Assembly (NCBI GenBank): GCA_031278965.1
Contig: JAITJJ010000073.1
Coordinates: forward strand, 1-10,124
Length of the DNA stretch: 10,124 nucleotides
Reading direction: 5' to 3'
Source: Deferribacteraceae bacterium
GTDB taxonomy: Bacteria > Chrysiogenota > Deferribacteres > Deferribacterales > JAISNW01
Within the stretch, counting starts at the first letter, position 1, and every line of letters begins with the position of its first letter. The position numbers were made by a program, and so were the translations under genes. Positions 1 through 5,082 of this stretch are shown piece after piece. The notes under the pieces are model-generated. The model made no database searches. It was not told the origin of the DNA and was given only the letters and a program-made list of their open reading frames with translations.

Positions 1-1
1 T

Positions 2-130
2 CTTGCCACCGTCTATTATATAGATGCGGAAGAGGTAACGGATGAAAGTTATCCCGTGCGCAGAGCGGAAGAAACAGCCAAACACCCCTTGTATATACAC
101 CTTGACCGTCTGGCAAGCGTTGCGGAATAA
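2..130 (+). CDS. C-terminal fragment of an unrecognised protein
   Basis: The frame is open from the window edge to a TAA at 128-130 and gives 42 residues ending in the motif HLDRLASVAE. The start lies outside the window. I do not recognise the family from this acidic, soluble-looking tail, which has no membrane segment and no evident motif. The next gene, an ABC importer permease, begins 8 bases after the stop, so the two are probably co-transcribed and translationally coupled. By position it could be the missing substrate-binding protein or an enzyme that uses the imported compound, but nothing in the residues proves either. Confidence 0.5.
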   Translation, partial: LATVYYIDAEEVTDESYPVRRAEETAKHPLYIHLDRLASVAE

Positions 131-138
131 GCTCTGCA

Positions 139-903
139 ATGAAAAGGAAGATTGTGGGCGTTCTCTTCCGGTTGGCGCTGAAAACCGCCCCTCTAGTTGG
201 CGTCCTCCTCCTATGGGATATTGTGTGCCGTTATGAGGTTTTTAGTCCGGCGGTGCTCCCGTCTCCTGAAAGAACATGGGATACCCTTTTGCGCCTTATC
301 TCCAACGGCAAGCTTGTAAGCAGTTTAACAATCAGCTTTGAAAGGGTTATAAAAGGGTTTTTAATAGGAACAACTTCCGGAATAATCGTAGGGATAATCA
401 TGGGTTTATCCCGGATAGTGAACAATCTTTTAAGTTCTCTGGTAGAGGTTCTGCGCCCGATTCCAATGATTGCATGGATCCCTCTGCTTATCCTCTGGCT
501 TGGCATAGGGGAGCCGTCAAAGATCGCTGTCATTGCGTTGGGCGGGTTCTGGCCTACACTCCTGAACACCATTCATGGGATCCGCTCTGCTGACAGCAAG
601 CTGTTGGAAGTTGCGGATATTCTTGAAAAGAACAGCTTTGAAAAGTTGATAAAAGTTGTACTCCCGTCTGCTTTCCCGTCCATATTTACCGGGTTTAGAC
701 TGGGGATGGGTGTTTCTTGGTCGTGTGTGGTGGCAGCGGAGATGATCGCCTCTCACGAAGGGATAGGCTATATGATTACCTTTGCAAGAGAGCTTTCCCA
801 ACCTGACGGGGTGATGATAGGGATGCTTGCCATCGGGATTTTCGGCTTGATCATAGATTCCGCAATAAGGTTTTTGCAAAGGAAGCTTCTGAAGTGGTAT
901 TAG
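139..903 (+). CDS. ABC importer permease, nitrate/sulfonate/taurine (SsuC/TauC) type
   Basis: The 254-residue product is the inner-membrane channel subunit of an ABC importer. Hydrophobic segments lie near residues 17-30, 72-90, 108-122, 127-142, 185-203 and 226-242, giving the usual six-helix fold. The cytoplasmic EAA loop that docks the ATPase is at about 157-180 (LLEVADILEKNSFEKL, then VVLPSAFP), in the form typical of the BPD_transp_1 family. Length matches SsuC/TauC/ThiX permeases (about 250-260). No clear Shine-Dalgarno precedes the ATG, but it sits 8 bases after the previous stop, so coupling is likely. The ATPase gene follows after 12 bases. The substrate (sulfonate, nitrate, cyanate, pyrimidine or other) cannot be told from the permease, so no gene symbol is given. 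Confidence 0.9.
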   Translation: MKRKIVGVLFRLALKTAPLVGVLLLWDIVCRYEVFSPAVLPSPERTWDTLLRLISNGKLVSSLTISFERVIKGFLIGTTSGIIVGIIMGLSRIVNNLLSSLVEVLRPIPMIAWIPLLILWLGIGEPSKIAVIALGGFWPTLLNTIHGIRSADSKLLEVADILEKNSFEKLIKVVLPSAFPSIFTGFRLGMGVSWSCVVAAEMIASHEGIGYMITFARELSQPDGVMIGMLAIGIFGLIIDSAIRFLQRKLLKWY

Positions 904-915
904 ATCGGAGGGGAG

Positions 916-1695
916 ATGTCTAATCTGGCGGATGTTAGGATTAAGGGTGTCAACAAAGAGTTTCATATCAACGGAGAGCGGATAGATGTTCTCAAAGAGA
1001 TTGATCTGGAAGTAAAAAGCGGAGAATTTGTCTGCATAGTGGGCGCAAGCGGGTGCGGGAAGAGCACATTGCTTAAAATGTTGGTGGGACTTGAAAAACC
1101 AACCACCGGCGATATATTTATCGGCAGCCGCAAAGTGGTTAATCCATCTGTGGAGTGCGGAATGGTTTTTCAAGAGGCTAGACTCTGCCCTTGGCTTACC
1201 GTTAAGGGGAATATATCCTTTGGGATAGCAAAGAGGCTTCCCCGCAAAGAAAAGGCAAAGATAGTGGTAGATCATATAAAACTTGTGGGGCTTGAAGGCT
1301 TTGAGAAAGCGTTCTCCGGTCAACTTTCCGGTGGTATGCAGCAGCGGGTCAGCATTGCGCGGGCGCTTGTCAACCGCCCCGCCCTCCTCTTGCTTGATGA
1401 ACCTTTAGGCGCTCTGGACGCTCTGACGCGGATAAATATGCAGAAAGAGATACTGCGTATATGGGAGCAGGAAAAAACCACTATGATTTTGGTGACTCAC
1501 GATATAGACGAGGCGGTTTATCTGGGGGACAGGGTTGTGGTGCTTTCCAGCAGGCCGGGGGAGATAAGGCAGGATATTAAGGTTGATATGGCAAGGCCGA
1601 GGGACAGAACAAGCGACGACTTCGCCTTAATAAGGCGGAAGGTATACCGCGAATTTTTTAAGGATTCCAATAACCAGCCGGAATATTTTCTGTAA
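916..1695 (+). CDS. ABC importer ATPase, nitrate/sulfonate/taurine (SsuB/TauB) type
   Basis: The 259-residue product is the cytoplasmic nucleotide-binding subunit that powers the preceding permease. All motifs are intact: Walker A GASGCGKST at residues 43-51, Q-loop Gln86, signature LSGGMQQR at 137-144, Walker B LLLLDEP at 157-163, D-loop LGALD just after, and switch His194 in VTHDIDEA. The DIDEA after the switch and the VLSSRPGEI segment are characteristic of the SsuB/TauB/NrtD branch. A purine-rich GGAGGGGAG runs directly into the ATG, and the gene begins 12 bases after the permease stop. No binding-protein gene follows. Instead a convergent gene lies about 100 bases downstream, so this is the last gene of its operon. 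Confidence 0.92.
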   Translation: MSNLADVRIKGVNKEFHINGERIDVLKEIDLEVKSGEFVCIVGASGCGKSTLLKMLVGLEKPTTGDIFIGSRKVVNPSVECGMVFQEARLCPWLTVKGNISFGIAKRLPRKEKAKIVVDHIKLVGLEGFEKAFSGQLSGGMQQRVSIARALVNRPALLLLDEPLGALDALTRINMQKEILRIWEQEKTTMILVTHDIDEAVYLGDRVVVLSSRPGEIRQDIKVDMARPRDRTSDDFALIRRKVYREFFKDSNNQPEYFL

Positions 1696-1712
1696 AGCCC
1701 TTGTTTAATTCA

Positions 1713-1758
1713 CGAATGAAAAATTTAAAGAATCTGTGTTCATTCGCCCGGATTTTTT
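1713..1758 (+). terminator. Possible terminator between the ABC operon and acpS
   Basis: An 8-base inverted repeat (CGAATGAA at 1713-1720, TTCATTCG at 1739-1746) encloses an 18-base loop and is followed six bases later by a run of six T at 1753-1758. It lies between two convergent genes, where a terminator is expected. The long loop and the gap before the T run make it a poor textbook intrinsic terminator. Confidence 0.35.
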
Positions 1759-1801
1759 GCTTTATTGGTTCACATCATCATATTCTGTACAAATCGCTAT
1801 C

Positions 1802-2164
1802 TTACACTTTTTCGACAGTCTGATTTATCTCTAAAAAACATACCGCAATGGCGTAATCCCTTGAATGGGATATGGAAATTTCGCACTTGGAAAAACTATA
1901 CCCGCTGACGGTTAGAGACGGCTGCCCCTTATCATTCGGCAGAATCTCAATATCTTTAAAGCCGATTTTACCTATTCCTGTGCCAAGCGCTTTTGAAACC
2001 GCCTCTTTGGCGGCAAACCTACCGGCAAGGAAAGAAGGGGATCTTTTGCGTTTACGATAAACCTCTTGTTCCGCGGGGGTTAATATTTTATCCAAGAAAG
2101 CCTGGCCATGCTTTTCACAGCTCTTTTTAATGCGGAAAATGTCCGCTATATCGCAGCCGAGCAC
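1802..2164 (-). CDS. acpS: Holo-[acyl-carrier-protein] synthase
   Basis: The 120-residue enzyme transfers the 4'-phosphopantetheine arm of CoA to the conserved serine of acyl carrier protein, activating it for fatty-acid synthesis in the cytoplasm. Family motifs are clear: GCDI with the metal-binding Asp5 at the start, FLAGRFAAKEAVSKALGTG at residues 45-63 with catalytic Glu54, and SISHS at 97-101. Length matches bacterial AcpS (about 120-126). The start is a GTG; it gives the usual N-terminus close before the GxDI motif, and an AAGAGG lies about 10 bases upstream. The first 19 bases overlap the end of pdxJ, and the pdxJ-acpS order is known from many bacteria. An unrelated ABC operon converges from the other side. 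Confidence 0.93.
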   Translation of the reverse strand: MLGCDIADIFRIKKSCEKHGQAFLDKILTPAEQEVYRKRKRSPSFLAGRFAAKEAVSKALGTGIGKIGFKDIEILPNDKGQPSLTVSGYSFSKCEISISHSRDYAIAVCFLEINQTVEKV

Positions 2165-2913
2165 CGATTTATAACCTCTTTCATATCTTTCACCGCCTGA
2201 ACAAGCCCGACAAAGACTGCTCTCGTTATTATGGAGTGTCCGATATTCAGTTCATTCATCCCCTTAATGCGGGCAACCTCCCCCGTATTCTGATAGTTCA
2301 AGCCGTGCCCCGCATTTACAATAAGCCCCAACTCCTGCGCATATTCTGCCGCCAAGGTAAGTTTTGTGAGTTCGCCGTTTGGAGTGTAGGGCTTGTCCTC
2401 CTCCCAGTAAGAGCTTTCATGGCCAAGAGCGGAGTTGGCGTAACTCCCTGTATGAAGCTCTATATATTTTGCTCCTGCCCTGCTGCAGTGCAATATCTGC
2501 TCCCTGTCCGGATCAACAAAGACAGAAACCTCAATTCCGGCATCTGTAAGGTTTTTTAGCGTGCGTTCCAAAGTATTAAAATTAGCGATGGCATCAAGCC
2601 CGCCCTCAGTGGTAAGTTCCTCTCTCTTTTCAGGCACAAGGGTGCACATATTCGGCTTTGCTTTCACCGCAATATCTATTATCTCATCCGCACACGCCAT
2701 TTCCAAATTCAGCGGAAGTTTGGATGTTCCGCGGATAAGCATTACATCCCGCTCTCTGATATGCCGGCGGTCTTCCCTAAGGTGTATGGTAATGGCGTCA
2801 GCACCGCCTAACTCCGCCATAGCTGCGGCAAGAACAGGTTCGGGTTCCATCCCTCCCCGCGCATTGCGGAGAGTGGCCACATGGTCAATGTTTACGCCTA
2901 ATTTAACGCTCAT
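2146..2913 (-). CDS. pdxJ: Pyridoxine 5'-phosphate synthase
   Basis: PdxJ condenses 1-deoxy-D-xylulose 5-phosphate with 3-amino-2-oxopropyl phosphate to make pyridoxine 5'-phosphate, the ring-closing step of the DXP-dependent vitamin B6 pathway. The family is a TIM barrel that assembles as an octamer. The 255-residue product starts with the hallmark LGVNIDHVATLRNARG (residues 5-20). It has His44 in ITIHLREDRRHI, Glu71 in LNLEMA and His203 in VNAGHGLNY, which correspond to the catalytic residues of E. coli PdxJ. The ATG is preceded by a strong GGAGGAG (plus-strand 2918-2924). It overlaps acpS by 19 bases, so the two are one transcription and translation unit. Its presence implies B6 made by the DXP route rather than by PdxS/PdxT. 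Confidence 0.96.
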   Translation of the reverse strand: MSVKLGVNIDHVATLRNARGGMEPEPVLAAAMAELGGADAITIHLREDRRHIRERDVMLIRGTSKLPLNLEMACADEIIDIAVKAKPNMCTLVPEKREELTTEGGLDAIANFNTLERTLKNLTDAGIEVSVFVDPDREQILHCSRAGAKYIELHTGSYANSALGHESSYWEEDKPYTPNGELTKLTLAAEYAQELGLIVNAGHGLNYQNTGEVARIKGMNELNIGHSIITRAVFVGLVQAVKDMKEVINRCSAAI

Positions 2914-2980
2914 AATAGCTCCTCCGCCCGCTATCCAATATCTAAAAGATTGAATATGGGGGGAAAATTCCTCTTATCTA

Positions 2981-3009
2981 TTTGTAGCGTAAAAGATGAA
3001 GTTATTCAA
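2981..3009 (-). promoter_or_regulatory. Candidate sigma-70 promoter of pdxJ-acpS
   Basis: On the minus strand a TTGAAT box (3004-3009) is separated by exactly 17 bases from TACAAA (2981-2986). Each box matches four of six consensus positions. Transcription would start near 2974, giving a leader of about 60 bases before the pdxJ ATG, with the GGAGGAG ribosome site near its end. Confidence 0.45.
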
Positions 3010-3131
3010 CGGGAAAAAATAGTTTTTTTGGGCTGTCCCCCGGAGATCGTGATCGTCCGTTGAAGTTAGGGAAGCACTGATTAAATATCAGAGCATAAGA
3101 AATCGGATCGGTTATTTAAGGATAAATGTGA

Positions 3132-3160
3132 TTGACAATAAGCGAAGATATGAGTAGAAT
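3132..3160 (+). promoter_or_regulatory. Near-consensus sigma-70 promoter of the LUD gene
   Basis: TTGACA at 3132-3137 is a perfect -35 box. After a 17-base spacer comes TAGAAT at 3155-3160, five of six matches to the -10 box. Transcription would start near 3167, about 30 bases before the ATG at 3198. The octamer TAGAATAT occurs at 3155-3162, covering the -10 box, and again at 3173-3180, covering the likely start of the transcript, so it could be a repressor-binding repeat. That last point is inference. Confidence 0.75.
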
Positions 3161-3181
3161 ATATAGTGGATATAGAATATT

Positions 3182-3187
3182 AGGAGG
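3182..3187 (+). promoter_or_regulatory. Ribosome binding site that fixes the LUD start
   Basis: A full AGGAGG lies 10 bases before the ATG at 3198. It decides for that start over the in-frame TTG at 3132, which is part of the -35 box and would be upstream of the transcript. Confidence 0.75.
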
Positions 3188-3197
3188 CAGATTTATC

Positions 3198-3842
3198 ATG
3201 GAAACAGCATATGAACTGAGAAATTCAAAACTTGGACCCAGAGTAGTCGATGCGCTGAAAAAGCGCTATTTCGATGCATGGTATCTTGATGATCTGCTGG
3301 GAGCGACCGATATGGTTGTATCTCTTATTCCAAAGGAACATTTGGTTTCCTGGGGCGGTTCTATGACTATTGTAGGATTAGGTATTCAGGAACGACTGGC
3401 AAAAGAAGGCTTCAATTTAATTGACAGGGACAAAGCTCCGCTCGATTCTGAAGAACGGATGGAACTGATGCGCAAGGCTTTATTATGCGACACTTTTCTC
3501 TGCAGCAGTAATGCCATAAGTGAAGATGGACAACTTGTAAATATTGACAATTATGGCAACAGGACTGCAGCGATGATTTTTGGGCCGAAACAGGTGATTG
3601 TAGTGGCAGGAATTAACAAAGTAGTAAAAACCGTTGAGGATGCAATGATACGGGCAAGAACTATCGCTGCGCCGGTGAATATACAACGTTTTCCCAGCAT
3701 TGCCACACCATGTAACAAAACTGGAAGTTGCGCCAACTGTGTTACTCCAGACACAGTATGTAACTATTTTGTAACTATCAGACTTTGTAAGCCCGCGAGA
3801 CGGATAAAAGTAATATTAGTAGGGGAAAATTTAGGTATTTAG
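3198..3842 (+). CDS. LUD-domain (lactate utilisation / DUF162) protein
   Basis: The 214-residue product is a stand-alone LUD domain, the family of LutC/YkgG and of the N-terminal half of LutB, linked to lactate oxidation. The stand-alone anaerobe-type members have no settled reaction. Recognisable blocks are SWGGSMT at residues 51-57, SSNAISEDGQLVNIDNYGNR at 103-122, AAMIFGPKQVIVVAG at 124-138, and the usual C-terminal VILVGENLG. Cysteines 172, 178, 181, 188 and 197 cluster near the end (PCNKTGSCANC, then VC and LC) and could bind metal or an iron-sulfur cluster, though I cannot show it. The start follows AGGAGG and a near-perfect promoter. No lutA or lutB partner is adjacent. It lies alone between the pdxJ block and AT-rich degraded DNA, which suggests an acquired single-gene insertion. 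Confidence 0.88.
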   Translation: METAYELRNSKLGPRVVDALKKRYFDAWYLDDLLGATDMVVSLIPKEHLVSWGGSMTIVGLGIQERLAKEGFNLIDRDKAPLDSEERMELMRKALLCDTFLCSSNAISEDGQLVNIDNYGNRTAAMIFGPKQVIVVAGINKVVKTVEDAMIRARTIAAPVNIQRFPSIATPCNKTGSCANCVTPDTVCNYFVTIRLCKPARRIKVILVGENLGI

Positions 3843-3875
3843 AATGGGGCAAATATAATGGAATTTACTTCTATT

Positions 3876-3886
3876 TATGATATAAT
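3876..3886 (+). promoter_or_regulatory. Orphan extended -10 promoter
   Basis: TATGATATAAT contains a perfect TATAAT (3881-3886) with the extended TGN element directly before it (3878-3880). There is no good -35 box, which extended -10 promoters do not need. Transcription would begin near 3893 and read into a region with no intact gene, so it may serve a small RNA, a tiny protein, or a gene that has since decayed. Confidence 0.4.
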
Positions 3887-4102
3887 CCCGTTATTACAAA
3901 CGTGCAGAGGTGTCTTTATTGCAGGACGTAAGAATTGTAAAAGCGAAAAGGCAGTCAAGAATGCTATCTCCTGAGTTTTGCAGTAAAATAGGGTGAAAGC
4001 TATCCTTAAGCCTTATTTTCTGCTCTTTTTGGAGATTAGTTTTTTCTGGCAGTCTGTAGATAAATTTCTTCATTAATATCTTTATCTTCAAAACTGAGTC
4101 AA

Positions 4103-4125
4103 TTTTTGCAAATTTTGGGCAAAAA
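4103..4125. repeat. Small inverted repeat
   Basis: TTTTTGC (4103-4109) and GCAAAAA (4119-4125) form a 7-base stem with a 9-base loop. No T run follows on either strand at the right distance, so a terminator role is doubtful. Confidence 0.3.
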
Positions 4126-4250
4126 CTGATGACAAAAATGATTATTGAAAAAATTGTGCCTTTTATTTAACACTTCCTTAAAGATTTTTTCGCCAGCATT
4201 CAATCAATGATACACAGAGTAATTCCGCCTAAAGCCTACGCTTAGCAAGC

Positions 4251-4266
4251 GGATGCAGGGGCATCC
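4251..4266. repeat. Small GC-rich hairpin
   Basis: GGATGC and GCATCC pair perfectly around the tetraloop AGGG. It lies just after the internal TAG at 4243 of the possible pseudogene and has no following T run. Confidence 0.35.
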
Positions 4267-4275
4267 CATAACCTG

Positions 4276-4293
4276 ATAGAATATGAATTCTAT
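4276..4293. repeat. Small AT-rich hairpin or operator-like palindrome
   Basis: ATAGAAT and ATTCTAT pair perfectly around four bases. It lies ten bases after the GC-rich hairpin. Function unknown. Confidence 0.3.
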
Positions 4294-4416
4294 ACGATAG
4301 AAGCCTTTAACAGCACTCCTCATCTGCAACAAAAGATGGCTGACCCTAATCTGCAAAAGAGAATCCTCTTCCAGACTGCAACGGCAGGACAAGTCCCTTA
4401 ATCTTGATTATTTTAT

Positions 4417-4445
4417 TTGAAATTGCGGGGAAATTCGTTTAAAAT
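4417..4445 (+). promoter_or_regulatory. Sigma-70 promoter of the pilin-like gene
   Basis: TTGAAA (4417-4422) and TAAAAT (4440-4445) each match five of six consensus positions and are exactly 17 bases apart. Transcription would start near 4452, leaving about 30 bases of leader, with AGGAG at 4471-4475 seven bases before the ATG at 4483. It probably also serves the downstream helicase gene. Confidence 0.65.
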
Positions 4446-4482
4446 ATAAATAGATTCGTTCTCTGCAGGCAGGAGTTGTATT

Positions 4483-5067
4483 ATGAAAAAAGGGTTTACT
4501 TTGGTGGAATTAGCCATTGTTATCGTAATAGTCGGAATAGTGGTATCTATGATATTCAAAGGGCAGACGATATATGAGAACTCCAAACTCCGTTCTTCCA
4601 TGAAAAATATAGAGATGATCCGTTCCGCATTAAGCAACATCGCTATGGATAACGAAGGTGTGATTCCTGATAATTCCACTCTTGACAATATTACGTCAGC
4701 AAAATGGGAGCAAGGAAGGTATGATGAGGACAGGCTCTTGATCTCCAAAGGACTTCTGACAGAAGAAGCCATGTATATATACCGCCGCCCGGATGTGAAG
4801 TGGGATTTGGTGAGCTGCAATAGAGGGGATAGGGGAGCAGATGAACATAGTTTGGTTACAGAGGATCACAGCGGCAAGCATGTTTGCCTTTCTAAAGATG
4901 TTTCCGAGCGTTTTTCATGCTATTTTGAAAAGATTATGGACGATGACAACACCACAAACGGCTTTGCACGCAATAAATCAACTCCCGGAAGCGGAGCAAA
5001 AAATTTTAAATCTTGCAGTTCCGCTCCTTTGAGCGATCGGAAGGGGTTTACCTATATCCTTTACTGA
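4483..5067 (+). CDS. Type IV pilin-like protein (minor pilin or pseudopilin)
   Basis: The 194-residue product has a textbook class III prepilin N-terminus, MKKG then FTLVELAIVIV: cleavage after Gly4 by prepilin peptidase, Phe at mature +1 (to be N-methylated) and Glu at +5. The hydrophobic helix runs from about residue 5 to 25 and continues as an amphipathic stalk (QTIYENSKLRSSMKNIEMIR). The globular part has four cysteines (112, 135, 146, 178), enough for two disulfides. A segment DDDNTTNGFAR near 153-163 recalls the DDGNPxTGxxR loop of many pseudopilins. The AGGAG ribosome site and a strong promoter support this start. The helicase gene follows by 15 bases. It could act in a pilus, type II secretion or DNA uptake; no assembly genes are in view. 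Confidence 0.85.
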   Translation: MKKGFTLVELAIVIVIVGIVVSMIFKGQTIYENSKLRSSMKNIEMIRSALSNIAMDNEGVIPDNSTLDNITSAKWEQGRYDEDRLLISKGLLTEEAMYIYRRPDVKWDLVSCNRGDRGADEHSLVTEDHSGKHVCLSKDVSERFSCYFEKIMDDDNTTNGFARNKSTPGSGAKNFKSCSSAPLSDRKGFTYILY

Positions 5068-5082
5068 TATTCTCCGCGTCAG

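Larger units (their letters stand above)
3886..4401 (+). pseudogene. Possible decayed gene, one frame with four stops
   Basis: One frame stays mostly open through this AT-rich stretch, broken only at 3994 (TGA), 4057 (TAG), 4168 (TAA) and 4243 (TAG) before a last TAA at 4399. The pieces look partly protein-like: LQDVRIVKAKRQSRMLSPEF near the start, HFLKDFFASIQSMIHRVIPP in the middle, and a final uninterrupted stretch of 51 codons including IEYEFYTIEAFNSTPHLQQK and ending in LFQTATAGQVP. I do not recognise any family. The evidence is only that stops are sparser than expected for such AT-rich DNA, so chance or a non-coding role remains quite possible. Confidence 0.2.
3843..4482. other. 640-base AT-rich region without an intact gene
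   Basis: No reading frame here has both a ribosome site and a recognisable product. The region holds an orphan extended -10 promoter near 3880, the possible stop-ridden pseudogene described separately, three small inverted repeats and, at its end, the promoter of the pilin-like gene. I saw no tRNA, no recognisable transposase and no convincing terminator for the LUD gene. Two short minus-strand frames (3894-4091 and 4204-4392) lack ribosome sites and family features. Confidence 0.6.

Noticed and set aside
517..1323. A long minus-strand open frame of 268 codons opposite the ABC permease and ATPase genes
   Set aside because: It lies antisense to two genes with complete family motifs, has low-complexity shadow composition and no ribosome site.
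3030..3095. GGCTGTCCCCCGG and GGGAAGCACTGATTAAAT resemble ends of some insertion sequences
   Set aside because: I found no matching inverted end or target duplication within the window and no transposase, so a mobile element is not supported.
3894..4091. A minus-strand frame of 65 codons behind the LUD gene
   Set aside because: No ribosome site, no recognisable motif, and it runs opposite the orphan promoter and the possible decayed frame.
4243..4245. TAG inside the possible pseudogene read as pyrrolysine or suppressed amber
   Set aside because: Three other in-frame stops of different types precede it in the same frame, so recoding of one codon does not rescue the frame.
4204..4392. A minus-strand frame of 62 codons
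   Set aside because: No ribosome site, no family features; the plus-strand frame opposite reads at least as protein-like.
3843..4482. Search for a tRNA, CRISPR repeats or an attachment site in the gene-free stretch
   Set aside because: No T-arm-like GTTCGAATCC, no regularly spaced repeats, and no flanking direct repeats were seen by eye.
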